A program made the translations under genes and the position numbers. From Terana coerulea (Eukaryota > Basidiomycota > Agaricomycetes > Polyporales > Phanerochaetaceae), in the NCBI GenBank assembly GCA_024811115.1, contig JAKOGH010000382.1, positions 1 to 24,136 on the forward strand: a stretch of 24,136 nucleotides of DNA, written 5' to 3'. The notes under the pieces are model-generated. The model did not search any database. It was not told where the DNA came from and worked only from the letters and a program-made list of their open reading frames with translations. This document shows positions 9,713 to 21,000 of this stretch, piece after piece (position 1 is the stretch's first letter; the number at the start of each line of letters is the position of its first letter).

Positions 9713-10570
9713 CTAATGTTGGTCCTTATTCTCCTGGCAGTATTGCTCAGCGGCCGTTTGGTAGTTGGCTATGAGCCCTCCTCCATTACCAATGGCCGAC
9801 TAAAACACATGTCAGCCCGGCTCGAAGAGCATCGCCAACCACAACTGCAAGCACTCACGGGAATGAGGAAGAGCAAGCCTGTGATCGTGGACGTGAACGC
9901 CGGGCCGCCGCCGAGGCACGACCAGATGTTGCCGCAGAGGCCGATGACAACCGCGCCGAGCGCAGAGACGACGGAGATGTGGTCCTAGACGTAGAGCATC
10001 ACGGCCTTCGTTGTCGCGTATGTGGCGCAGGAGAAGACAGCCATGACGGACAGCTGCACGCTGCGCATGTGCTGCAGGTTCGCGAGCGACGAGCACGTGG
10101 CGTAGAGCGGGACGAGGAAGAGCAGCGTCCACCACGGGAACGGCTGGCGCCACCACGGCCAGGCTGGGTCGCGCCGTCGCAGTAGCAACCTGTATGTGCG
10201 TGTTAGCCAAAACAACGGTTTGTCCAGTAGTGAGGCCGTACCTTTCACCATGATCGGATTTGACGCCGTCGCGTCCAGAAACGTGAATGTTCCAGCGAGG
10301 CTTTGCAGTTCTGCAAACATGTTGGTCGCGAAGAAGAGCCTGTGCAGGAACTGAAACTCCATGGCGGACGTCTGGCCGAGGCTGTGTCAGCCGTACTTGC
10401 TGATCGCCAGGTACAGATCTGAGCCAAAGCTGAGACTGAAGCCCTGCTCAGAAAACGCGGGATGAGAGAAGCATCTGGAAGAGCATACAAGAAATGACGT
10501 ACCAGAAACATCATGTAGATGAAAGCATACACCATTCTCAGAGATCTGCACATGATGTTGGGTAACCATT
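9713..10570 (-). pseudogene. C-terminal piece of a ThrE/DUF3815 (Prm10-like) membrane transporter, broken
   Basis: On the minus strand: MVYAFIYMMFL, an intron (GTACGT...GAGCAG), GFSLSFGSDLYLAISKYG, an in-frame TGA near 10390, then SLAGTFTF. After an intron come RDPAWPWWRQPFPWWTLLF, hydrophobic helices, a second in-frame stop (TAG after AVMLYV near 9986), VVSALGAVVIGLCGNIWS, FTSTITGLLFLIP, an intron and SAIGNGGGLIANYQT. This order is that of the DUF3815 half of the threonine/serine exporter family, which includes yeast pheromone-regulated membrane protein 10. A full protein is several times longer; the N-terminal ThrE half is not seen upstream and the C-terminus ends early at 9713. There are two stops and a probable frame change before RDPAWPW. 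It is a truncated, dead gene copy inside the TIR element. Confidence 0.78.
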
Positions 10571-10763
10571 GTCGAGGATGCATCGCTCACTTGAGCGCCA
10601 CATAACGCATCATACATGTACAAGCCTGCAGGCCACAGAGCATGTAAGTCAAGCGAGAGCAAGAGAGAACAGGGAGCCCAAGCTGGAAAGCGCACAGCCT
10701 GACTCGGAGTGCATATTGGTCTTCATCGTCCCGGTCCTGAATCGTCTCCCATCCACAGCCCTA

Positions 10764-11231
10764 TCAAGGAATGGAACACTCACCAAGCTGTGATACAGCT
10801 TCCTTTCCTGCTCTCATAGGCACACGCCCACTGCCCCGTCCGAACCAAGCCTCTCCCATCTCCACATCCTTGGCACCTTCGTCTTTTGGGGTGCTCGCAG
10901 ATGCCTCCGCATGCTGTGCATCCTGGCCATTAGCAGCTTGAGACGATTCCCCGTTTTCCGTCGCATCCGCGGGAGTGCCGGCGTCGTTCTGTGGCTCATC
11001 TTCAACAGGGGTTTCGGGGTCGCGGGAAGGTCGATACGACGGAGCTTGTGGCTCAGGGCCCAGAGGGTTTGCGCCAGGGTCACGTCTGAGGTATTGCTTG
11101 CACAGGCCCGACTGCCAGTTTTCTAGTCTAGGGGCCCAGAGTAAGTGGTAGTTACGAGGAAAGTCGGGTGTAAACTCACGAGATCTTCCTGTCCTGTGTG
11201 AGGGTGTGCAGTAGCCGGTACATAATCCCAC
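10764..11231 (-). other. Unrecognised open stretch with acidic tail
   Basis: A 155-codon frame on the minus strand runs from TPSHRTGRSREFTPDF through WAPRLENWQSGL and an acidic, Ala/Glu/Asp-rich tail (TPADATENGESSQAANGQ). The composition looks protein-like, but I know no family. A competing reading splices an intron (about 11179-11123, GTGAGT...GACTAG) and uses another frame, with DLDEDDSIMKWDYVPA upstream near 11240. The two readings cannot both be right. It may be a degraded host gene fragment in the TIR element. Confidence 0.3.
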
Positions 11232-11530
11232 TTCATGATACTGTCATCTTCATCCAAGTCCGACGGAGTGCAAGCATTGGGTTGGACAGAACAGCGCTGC
11301 AGAGAATCGAGCCAGAATGCGATATTGTAGATGAGTGACTAAGTCGTAAGGGACGCGGCGGGACCACCAGCGATGGGTCGATGTAGGCCGTAGCTTTGCA
11401 CACAGCGAGAAGTGGGAGACTCTTGAGATAAGGTCGGGATGCCATTATATCACATAGGAGGATTGTGTACGGGAAAGACGGTAGGGTAGCACCGAGCAAA
11501 GTTACGGCGAGGATGCATGAGTTACGGTAG

Positions 11531-11685
11531 AGTTACGGTCAGAGAGCGCAATTCCGGCGAGCTGATGAGAGTTACGGCGGAGTCACAAGTTAGTTACGGT
11601 CGATCAGTTACGGTTTGTTACTGCTGTTTACGCTGAGTTTCAACTTAGTTACGGCGTCTATTAAATGTGCAGAAGGGCCGCCATA
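11531..11685 (-). repeat. Right terminal inverted repeat (155 bp)
   Basis: The reverse complement matches 2911-3065 at 154 of 155 positions. Its outer end (CCATA at 11681-11685) abuts the F-box coding sequence. Further GTTACGG motifs extend inward to 11501. Confidence 0.85.
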
Positions 11686-12015
11686 GAGCGTAAGATATCG
11701 AACGCAGTTCCGCGTGTAGGGATTTTCGGTGTAGAACGCGCGAATATCCCGGAGTGTCCTGTGCGAAAACACCTCACAGTCATTGTCGCTGTACCTCCGG
11801 CGTTCTGTTTGGTCTATTTCCAGCGGCGTAGACTCGAAGGTGTACTCGACTTCACGGAACATGTGCCTCCGAGCGACGGCGCTCCAGGAGCGAGAGACGA
11901 GAGTGCAAGCAGTGATATCTCCGCAATTTGGTGCGACCTGCCCCGTAGTGGCGAATCCATCTCGCCGCAGATACGAGAATGTGATGTCTAAAAGCTCAGG
12001 TAACAGCTGCGCCAT
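11608..12015 (-). pseudogene. F-box protein N-terminus, cut off by the TIR
   Basis: From the ATG at 12015 on the minus strand the protein begins MAQLLPELLDITFSYLRR and continues with ITACTLVSRSWSAVARRHMF, the F-box pattern of mushroom F-box proteins (substrate receptors for SCF ubiquitin ligases). It then runs through LRDIRAFY and CVRYLTL. After about 110 residues the frame enters the terminal inverted repeat and ends at a TAA within it (11608-11610). Family members are normally several hundred residues with leucine-rich repeats, so this copy is truncated. An upstream in-frame ATG at 12105 is possible but adds an unusual leader. The simplest reading is disruption by the element. Confidence 0.7.
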
Positions 12016-12115
12016 CCTAGCAAGTCTGTCAATCTCTCGGAGAGCGCCGTGCCACAAAACCCGTCGCCCAAGCAGAAGCAAACAAAGGCGCATCAAGCGC
12101 ATCATTCCGCTGTGA

Positions 12116-13574
12116 CTCGCGTCAATTGCGCTTTACCACCTTCCCTCACCTTGCTCACTGACATCACACCCGCATTCAACCAAATCAATAATAACGCAGC
12201 CTCATCGACATCTACTCGTGCGCCGAGCGTTATGAGGGAGTATCAACTCAAAGAGGGTCTGCAAAGAGGGCGATTTTATGGTGGTTCACGGTATACCAAC
12301 TAAAGTGCGTAAACCCGCTTCGTTGATACCGTTTTCCCCTTGCTCATCATAAGATTAGTAATGTAGATTAATTTAATGCTTTAAATTATTACCTCATTCA
12401 ACATTGCGCAAGCTGTTTTGCGTAGTACGCGGTTATCGGTACTAGAAAGGTACATTATGGTCAGAGACCGCCAGGAAGTTTGAATGTCTTCTACCTTCTC
12501 AGCCACGTACGCTTTCCGGTCTTCACGATACTCGGGACTATCCTGATGGCGTCTACTCTACTCGAAGCTCTATCACTCCGATCTGCACTTCGCCTTCTCA
12601 GAAGGGACGTGGGGACCTAGCCGGAATGGCGGTCCCGGGCCCCATGCCATAGTATCGCGCAACAAGATTTTGGAACCGAGATGGTCTATCGAATGATAAT
12701 GCGCCGCTTTTTGATACTGTAGCAGGGCGGTATGTTTTCTGCCATGACTTGTGAGCGTGCGGGTGCTGGGATGGGACAATGGGCAGAGAAAGGTGCGGAT
12801 TTCATCGATAATGTTGTTCTTGGGTTTAATTGCATGATCAGTGTGATTGTAGAGATGACACTACTGAGCCTCTTTACAGCGATTGTCACAACTGCCAACG
12901 TTCAACAAGGCCATATCATTTCGAAATTCCTTGACACGACGTGCCGTGTCGGCGGTGTTATGAAGGGAAATGAAGGGTTGCGACGCATCCTTGCGGGCCA
13001 GTCACGGTGGCAACTGTCTTACCATGTAAAGTCTTCCACGACTCATGTGATGTTGCCCGCAAGGTTTGTGTTATCATCGGTGTGATTGCGTGAACTGGTG
13101 TTGATCGCTCGCACACAGGCTTTGCCGGACAAGCAACGTTCAAACGCATCAAAATATGTACGTGCCCTACCGAAACCTTTCGGACCAGCCGTCTGGGATG
13201 CCGCACTACATATAGAGCGTCCTTCAAGGCATACTCCCATGACTACGCACGTGCTTCTCGAACCACTGCCGGGCCCCAAGATGTCTCTGTACGTCTTATA
13301 CGGAATGCCTGCGCTAAAGTTGTTGATAAAGCTACTCCGTCTCAGCGGAAGAAGAACCACGAGACCTAGAGTTTCGGCAAGAGCATCGGAACGGGGAAAA
13401 GAACACTAATAACAGTGCGGTCTCATAAAAGTGACAAGAGAGCAACCTTCCGTCTCAGAATCTCCCACCCCAACGGTCTCCAGGTACGCCATGTCATCCT
13501 GTACAGAGTGACTTGCTCTTGAAAATTATATAGGGTCACGCTGCTGACTACTGGTCGCGGTGCTTGCATGATAA
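12116..13574. other. Long stretch without a recognisable gene; upstream region of the first NRPS-like gene
   Basis: There are short open stretches on both strands. The longest are 12732-13085 (117 codons, with a hydrophobic segment VLGFNCMISVIVEMTLL) and 13086-13409 (107 codons). None has a known motif, supported introns or a convincing start context, and frames overlap on the opposite strand. AT-rich sequence lies around 12340-12400. I see no RNA gene. Confidence 0.4.
13526..13533 (+). promoter_or_regulatory. TATA-like sequence before the first NRPS-like gene
   Basis: TTATATAG lies about 40 bases before the ATG at 13575. That is close for a fungal TATA box, so the leader would be very short. 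Weak support. Confidence 0.25.
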
Positions 13575-16500
13575 ATGGCCCCTGTCCTTGCCCCTCTTGA
13601 TGGCTCTCTTACGATTTTGACCGACTTTGCGGACTTCAACGAGGAACACAATCCCGACGCACCATGCTTCGTTTTTCCTTCTTTGAACTCACCCGAAGCT
13701 GTCGAGTCGCTGTCGTTTTCGGAGCTGAATCGGGCGAGTCATCGGATCGCGCACTGTCTACGCCCGGTCCGGGAGGGTTCTGAGGGCGAGGTCATCGCGG
13801 TGCTCCTAAGTACGGACACGGCCATATACGTAGCTGTGCTTTTGGGTCTGCTGCGGGCAGGCCTGGTCGTAAGCTTCGCACATTTTTACGCTTGGTCATG
13901 AGCTGATGCCACTGTCCAGCCTTACCCCATGTCACCGAGAAACTCTGCGCAAGGCATAGCGCACATGCTGGAGGCGACGTCATGCCATCGTGTTCTGCTT
14001 CAGCCTTCCACTCGCTCATTGCTGGATCAGACGAAGACATGGTTCGCAGAGAATAAATATCCTGTGCGTGAGCACGAGCTTCCCGAGCTGGCCGAGATAT
14101 TCCCTCGGCTCTCCGGCGTCTCTGAAGGCCACACGGAACCGTATCCTCCACCGGACAAACCCGTCGACCTCAAGAACACCGCGCTGTATCTGCATTCTTC
14201 TGGCTCGACTGGCTTGCCCAAGTCCATTCCTTTCACATTCCGCCGGCTGTTCCAAATCTCCAGATACAGTAGGCACTCTCGTGCGTTGCACTCGATCTAG
14301 GCTGAAAATTCTGTACACATAGACATCTACGGCAAATGTCGCACCGACGTGCGCTTCGCCGCGCAAGCTTTACCGACCTTTCACGTCATGGGCTTGCTCA
14401 TGCAGCTATGCTATCCCTTGCTAAGCTCGCGGGCCATCTCCGTCTATACGCCTCAACACCCCAACCCGCCCGTCGTGCCCAATCCCCACAATGTCTTGGA
14501 GACGAGTCGGCTGACGGAATGCACGGCGATCCTGACGGTGCCGTCTTACATAGAGGTATGCTCTCCCCGCCGCGCGCGCGCACCCATGCTCACAATGGTT
14601 CACAGGCGTGGTCCCATCTGGAAAGCAACTTGGACTATCTTCGGAGTCTGCAGGTGCTGGTACGTTGCGTTACCCGCCCCTTCAGGGACACTGCGCTAAC
14701 ATGGGCTTAGGTGTTTGCTGGCGGGCCCTTGTCGCACGCGGTCGGCGAGAAGATGATGTCCGCCCGCGTGCCCGTCTTCTCCGCGTACGGCGCCACTGAG
14801 TTCGGGAACCCTACGCAGGCGTGGGACGAGCTTTCGCGGGACGAGCTGACGTGCAATCGAGACTGGGACTGGCTGCGCATGAACGGGCCTCTGGAGACGC
14901 GATGGAATGCGCAGGGCGATGGGACCTACGAGCTCGTAGTCTACGTGTGCTCATCAACCCACTGTCCTGATTCCGTCGCTCATCTCGGTCTGTAGGAGAC
15001 AAACGAGCTGTGCATCGGGGTGCACAACGTCCCCGGCGAGAAAGCGTACGCAACGGCCGACCTCTTTACTCCGCATCCGACGCGGGACGGGCTATGGAAA
15101 ATGTACGTGCCATCTACTTGTCGCGTAAAATCCTAGCGCTTACTCGGGACCAGTGTCGGGCGGACGGACGATGTCATCGTTCTGAGCACCGGTGCGCACT
15201 TCCCGTGCATAGCAGGTCTGTCTCCCTCGGCTCATCGTTTGGGGGTACAGGCGAGAAGATTGTGCCTCTCCCGCAGGAAGGCCACGTTTTGGCCAGCCCG
15301 TTGGTGTCTGGATGTCTGATGTTCGGCAGGGAACACGAACAGGCGGGCATTCTCATCGAAGTCAACCCAGAGCACGCCTTTGACCCGGCCGATGAAACTG
15401 CGCTCATCGATTTTCGCAATAAGATATGGTCAGTCGAGGTCATCGTCGCTGAAGCGTGGCTGACATGAGTACTGGATAGGCCCGCTATTGAAGAAGCCAA
15501 CGCGATGGCCCCTACGTTTGCCAAGATATTCAAGGAGATGGTCATTGTCGCTGCACCGTCCAAGCCGCTGCCCAGGGCTGGCAAAGGCACTGTCATTCGG
15601 AAACAAGCTATTGTCATGTTCGCTGACGAGATCAGCAACCTGTGAGTCTTCGCTTCGCTCCAAAAATACAGTAAAAAATGCTAATGTATCTTCCAGGTAC
15701 GAGACAATCGAGGAAAGCACGGACACCAAAGGCATAGCTCCTCCGCATGAATGGCAAGAGGCGAGCATCCAAGCGTGGCTCTTGGAGCACGCAAAGTCCG
15801 TGAGCGCCACCCAGAACCTTTCTGCGGCCACCGATCTATTCCAGCAAGGATTCGACAGGTCAGTCCGCCGTGTCTATACAGTACGGCCTGCAACATGTGT
15901 TAACTCAGACACGCAGTCTGAGCGCAACGTTCTTCCGGAACCGCATCATCGGTGCGCTTCGCTCCTCCCAGGACGCCAAACTGCACGACATCGGCAAGCA
16001 CATACCCGCAAATCTCGTGTTTGAGCACCCTACCGTCGCGCAACTTTCGAGCTACCTCACCGAGCTCATCGGCGCGGGCACCTCGGGCGGGCGGCGCCAT
16101 GCGCATGCAGGCCGGGTGCGGGAAATAGAGGCCCTGGTGGCGAAGCATTGTGCGGACTTGCCGGTGCCCAGGGCGCGAGGTGCAAGCTGCGGGCGCCGGG
16201 CGCCGGTCGTGCTGTTGACGGGTTCGACGGGGAACATCGGGGCGCATGTCCTCGCGTACCTGCTCGCGGACGGCGGTGTCGAGCGCGTGTACGCGCTGAA
16301 CAGGCCGTCTTCCGACCCGAAGGCACGGTTGGCGTCGGCGTTCAAGGAGCGCAGGCTGCCTGTCGAGCTCTTGACGGGCCCCAAGCTTGTTTCCTTGGTG
16401 GGAAGCGTGGCGGAGGAGAAGTTTGGCATAGACGAAAGCATCTACGATGAAGTGAGCTTTCGCCGCCCTGTTGACGGTATCAGTGACTAATGGTAGTCAA

Positions 16501-17567
16501 CGCAGCTTCGAGACTCAGTCACGCACATCATACACAACGCGTGGACCGTGAATTTTAACCTTTCTCTCTCGTCGTTCGGCGATCAAATCGCTGGTGTTCG
16601 GAAGCTGGTCGAGTTCTGCGCGTCGTCGGAGCGTCCGGTGAAGCTGCTCGCCACGTCGTCGATCGGTGTCGTCGCCGACTGGGACCCTTCCGTCGGCCCT
16701 GTGCCCGAACGTCCCCTCTCTGATCCGGGCGTGGCGGCCAGTACGGGGTACACCGCGTCGAAGTACATGGTCGAGAAGGTGAGTGACACTGCTCGTGTAC
16801 GGATTCACTCGTATTTGACCGTACACACACACACACAGATTTTGGAAAAGGCAGCGAGGCTCGGTGTCAAAGCGACAGCGGTTCGGATGGGTCAAGCGTG
16901 TGGCCCCATGACCACGGGGGCGTGGGGTACCACCGAATGGGTGCCGATCATGGTCAAATCTAGCGTTGCGCTGGGATGTCTCCCGGCCATGACAGGTGTA
17001 CGCTCCATGGCTCTCTTCCGGCGTTGCATGCTCTGCTGACTTGTGGCATTAGCCTGTGAAATGGGTACCGTTGGACGCGGTCGGACAGGCGTACGTCGAC
17101 TGGGTGCTGTCGACGGGGGATCTGCCGCTGCTGGTGAACGCGGTGCACCCGCGGCCGACAACGTGGGGGTCGTCATTGCGGGGCTGCAGCGGGGCCTCCG
17201 CGGGAAGCTGCCGCTCGTCGCTCCGGAAGAGTGGGTGGAGAAGCTGGAAGCCGCGTCGCGGAATGTCACGAAGCAAGATGTGGAACGGATCGTATGTGCG
17301 CGCTCTGGTGTTGCTCGCACCGTCTCTCACGTACGTTTCCAGCCTGCTTTCAAGATACTCGAGTTTTTCCAAGGCCTTGCCCGTCGCTCTCGTCCCGGGG
17401 ACAGTGCAGCGCCTGGCCAGTTCGGGGACGAAGCTGTGGATAGTCTAGAGTACGACACGGCCGAGCTGGCGCGCTCGAGTCCGACTATGCGAGACATGCA
17501 ACCGATGTCGGAGGAGCATGCGAAGATGTGGGTCGTGTATTGGAGGTTGATTGGGTATATCGAGTAG
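13575..17567 (+). CDS. NRPS-like enzyme: adenylation, thiolation and thioester reductase domains (A-T-R)
   Basis: Fifteen exons can be placed, all in phase but one: 13575-13868, 13920-14268, 14323-14555, 14606-14659, 14711-14944, 14996-15102, 15154-15191, 15251-15428, 15480-15641, 15697-15858, 15917-16451, 16506-16778, 16839-16997, 17053-17291 and 17343-17567; about 1080 residues. The adenylation domain has HSSGSTGLPK (190-199), AYGATEFGNP (335-344), GRTDDVIVLSTGEK (about 425-438) and RAGKGTV with Lys531. The carrier motif GFDSL has its phosphopantetheine Ser604 split by an intron. The reductase has GSTGNIG (706-712) for NADPH, an SDR-type Tyr864/Lys868 (GYTASK) and ends in PTMRDMQPMSEEHAKMW. 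It should adenylate a carboxylic acid, tether it and release it by reduction; the substrate is not predictable here. Exon 14 is 239 bases where its paralogue has 240: one base is missing in or beside the G run at 17165-17169, breaking the last 120 codons unless this is an assembly error. Confidence 0.88.
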
Positions 17568-18049
17568 TGATCATGTAGACCAATGTAATCACAATGCAGC
17601 ACAACCTGGTACGTGTCGTTGTCGCGGTCTTACTCGTCGTAGCGTCTGACGATATCTGACGTTCCACCTCTGTCCAGATTTGTGCATGTACTTACACACC
17701 CGATCCTCTGTGTCCCGCCTCAGATATATACTAACATGGCCCGCGGTTTATAATGGCGACGGTGTTGTTAAGTTGATCCAGTTTGTTTCTCCTTCAACCG
17801 CGACTTTTGTATCCGGGCCAGTAATCACACCAGTCATACTTGGTAATAGTCTGTAGCCTCGCGGCTACCTCCCTCTTAGCATGCACAGATACCCTCACAA
17901 CATACATCCTCGCCGAACGCCTTGCCAGTCCCATCCCCAGAGCGAAGCGAAGGCACATTTTGTGACAGAATGATGGAGCAAAAGAATCATATTTGCAAGT
18001 TGCAGCTAATACACAACTAATGGGTTCCAGCGTCGCAGACTCCTGCATC
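17568..18049. other. Shared 3' intergenic region of the two convergent NRPS-like genes
   Basis: These 482 bases lie between two stop codons and should hold both transcription ends. No gene, inverted repeat or mobile element stands out. Confidence 0.5.
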
Positions 18050-21000
18050 TCACGCAATGAACCCACGGCCTCTCCAGTACCTGACCCACATCTTCGCGTG
18101 CTCTTCCGTAAGGGGCTGAAGCCGGCTCATGGTCGGACTTGATCGTTGCAACTCTGCAGTGTCGAAGGCGAGGTCGTCCACATTCTGAGACCGGGGCTCG
18201 ACGTCCGACTTGGCAGCGTTGTGCGCGGAGGCGCCAGCGACGCCGTGGAAGAAGCCCATCAACTTCAGTGCAGGCTGGAAGCGCGTCAGACACGCTGCCG
18301 CGACTGTAGTGACAGGATGAGCGCTTACAACTCTTTCCAAGTCCTGTTCCGAGGCGCGGTTCGATAGGTCGTCGAGCCTCCCGACCCATTCCTGCAGGGG
18401 CACCACGGGCAGCGCGTGGCCAAGCTCCGCTCTGAGGCCTCTCAGGAGCACGTCCCAGGAGGTCGGGCTGGGGTGGACGACGTTGACGGTTTGGGGAAGG
18501 ACATCAGAGGATAGCACCCAGTCGACGTAGGTCTGGCCGATCGCGTCCATCGGCACCCACTGCACGATCTGCAGCAAGGCATATGAGTACGGTTCGACAA
18601 CCGGGGTGAGCGACGTACGCCGGCCATGTCCGGGAACGCGCCGAGGGCGACGCTGGACTTGACGAGGAGGGGCACCCAGTCGCTCGTGCCCCACGCGCCC
18701 GTCGCCGCCGGGCCGCACGCCTGCCCCATCCGCACCGCCGTCGCCCGCAGCCCGCGACTGGCCGCGCGCTCCAAGATCTAGATCACGGCAGGGTGAATGG
18801 ATGCACACGCAAAGGGCTCGGGTGCGCTCTCGCCTTTTCAAGCACGTATTTGGACGCGCTGTACCCCGTGCTGGCCGCAACGGACGCGTCTGGCAGGGGG
18901 CGCTCGGGCACGGGGCCGTCTGACGGGTCCCAGCCGGCGGCGACGCTGACGGAGGACGTGGCAAGCAGCGTCACCGGGTGCGCGGCGGCGGCGCAGAGGT
19001 CGACCAGCCTCCGCACGCCGGCGACCTGGTGCTCGAAGGCCGACAGCGCCAAGTTGAAGTGGACAGTCCAGGCGTTGTGGAGGATGTGAGTTACCGAGTC
19101 GCAAAGCTGGACATGCCATGGTGCGTCAACTGGAAAGCTCCTCGGTTCGAAGAAAAACGATTGCCCACCTCGGCGTAGAGCACCTGATCCAGCCCAAAGC
19201 AGTCTTGCGCGACGTCGCCGATTAGAGCTACCAGCTTTGGGCTGCTGAGCAGCTCGACGGGCAAGCCTCTATCCTGGAAGGCAGCACGCAGCCGCGTCGG
19301 GTCGGCAGACGGGCGATTGAGGGTGTAGACACGCGCGATGCGGCTGTCGGCAAGCAGGTACGCCAGGATATGCGCCCCGATGTTGCCGGTGGACCCCGTC
19401 AGACAGACCACAGGCGAGACGATGGGTTGACCCGTCGTGGTGTGGCTCGGCGAGGGCATGTCAGCGCAGAACCGGTCGACGAGGGCTTCGATTTCTTGTA
19501 CGCGCGTAGGCTGTGCGGTGGGCTCTGTCGCACCAGGACGCGGCCCCGCCAAGGCGCCAGCGAGGTACTGGGTAAGCCGATGTACAGACGGGTGCTCAAA
19601 GATCAGGTTGGGCGAGACCTGTCTTGCCAGCTCCTGCGCCCGTGCATTGTCGGAAGACCGCAGCGTTCCGATAATGCGGTTGCGCAAGAACGTCGCGCTC
19701 AGGCTGCAGAGGATGAGCCACGGTATCGACACGCAGCAATAGAGAACGCACCTGTCAAACCCCTGCTGAAACAAATCCGCCGTTTCCGTCACTTCTTCAC
19801 CTTTTCCCAGCGACCGGGCATGTTGCAGCAGCCATGGCCGAATGTCTTCCACGTCCCAGACTTCGGGCGGGGCTATGCCTTGGCATCGGTGCTTTCCTCG
19901 ATGGACTTGTACCTGCCGCCACATATAGCTCAGTACAGACAAGCAACAAAAACGAAGTAGCACTTACAGGCTACCAACCTCGTTAGAGTACTGGGCTAGA
20001 GCCTGCTTTCTGTTGACTGTTCCTTTCCCCGCACGAGGCAAAGGCTTGTCGGGAGCGACTACCAATATCATCTCCTTGAAGACCTTCGCGAACGCGGGGC
20101 GGCGGCGTTCGCCTGCTCGACCACCGGCCTACCGAATGCATGAAGAAAGAGCGAACGGCACGGGCACGCGAACGCACCAGATCAGGTTGCGGAAGCTCGT
20201 GACGGCGGCTGGGTCTGCTGTGTCCGGCGTGTGCTCGGGACTGGGCTCGACGAGGACGCCGGCTTGCTCCCGGTCTCGCCCGAACATCACGCAGCCGGCG
20301 ACGAGAGGGCTGCTCATGATCTGTCCTTCTTGGCCCAGAGGCACGATCTTCTCGCCTGGTGTAAGGACGGAATCAGAACATGACCGCGTCCGTGGCCCGG
20401 GGAGTCCTACCGGTACTGAGAACGATAACGTCGTCTCGGCGTCCGACACTGCACACCAGATGAGACATGTTATATACTTGGAAGAAAAGGCCTTACATCT
20501 TCCACGTATCCGGTTTGGTCGGGTGCCTCTCAAACAGATCCGCGGTCGCATACGCTTTCTGCCCAGGCACATTATGCACGCCAAGCAGGAACTCATCCCT
20601 CTCCTGCAACTTCATGTAAGCAGTTGCGCAAACCGCGACGACGAGGTGGATCCCACGTAGACGACCAGCTCACACGTCCGGCCGTCCTGCGGCGCCCAGC
20701 GGCAGTCCGCGCCGGTGTTGAAGCGCATGTACACCCAGTCCGGGTTGTGCACGAGCGCGGCGCGCGGCAGCTCGTCCCACGTCTGCGTCGGGTTCCCGAA
20801 CTCGGTGCCGCCGTACGCGGTGAAGAGCGGGACGCCGGCGGCGACGAGCTTGGTCCCGACGGCGACAGAGAGCGCGCCGCCTCCGTATACCTGCCGTTCT
20901 GGTAAATGCCCTGAGACAGCATAACACCCCGGCGACTGCTTACCACTACCCGCAGGGTGCGCAGGTAATCGACGATAGAGTCGTTGTGGGACCAAGCCTG

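Larger units (their letters stand above)
2911..11685. mobile_element. Candidate 8.8 kb TIR-bounded DNA transposon
   Basis: Positions 2911-3065 and the reverse complement of 11531-11685 agree at 154 of 155 bases and face inward, as in a DNA transposon. Both start TATGGCGGCCCTTCTGCAC. Similarity stops abruptly outside 2911 and 11685. If the element proper starts at TGGCGG, both ends are flanked by TA, which would fit a 2-bp TA target duplication, although TA is palindromic and so not decisive. Seven copies of CCGTAAC lie near the left end, and seven reverse copies (GTTACGG) near the right end, like subterminal transposase-binding sites. The interior holds a DDE integrase-core pseudogene, a Cys-rich protein gene, and BTB and ThrE gene remnants. 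I do not know which superfamily this is. The alternative is two separate short insertions of the same repeat in opposite orientation. Confidence 0.62.

Noticed and set aside
11164..11231. TPSHR motif resembling the GAPSHR site of ThrE transporters, hinting at the missing N-terminal half
   Set aside because: The surrounding residues do not follow the ThrE pattern, and the piece leads into an unrelated acidic stretch; a chance match is more likely.
12732..13409. Two consecutive open frames (117 and 107 codons) as a possible gene
   Set aside because: There is no family resemblance, no clear splice structure and similar-length frames lie on the opposite strand.
16052..16441. Long minus-strand open frames under the first NRPS-like gene
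   Set aside because: They are antisense to the GC-rich reductase-domain exon and arise from codon bias.
16821..16838. CA microsatellite
   Set aside because: It is a short CA tract forming the 3' end of an intron in the first NRPS-like gene; not noteworthy by itself.
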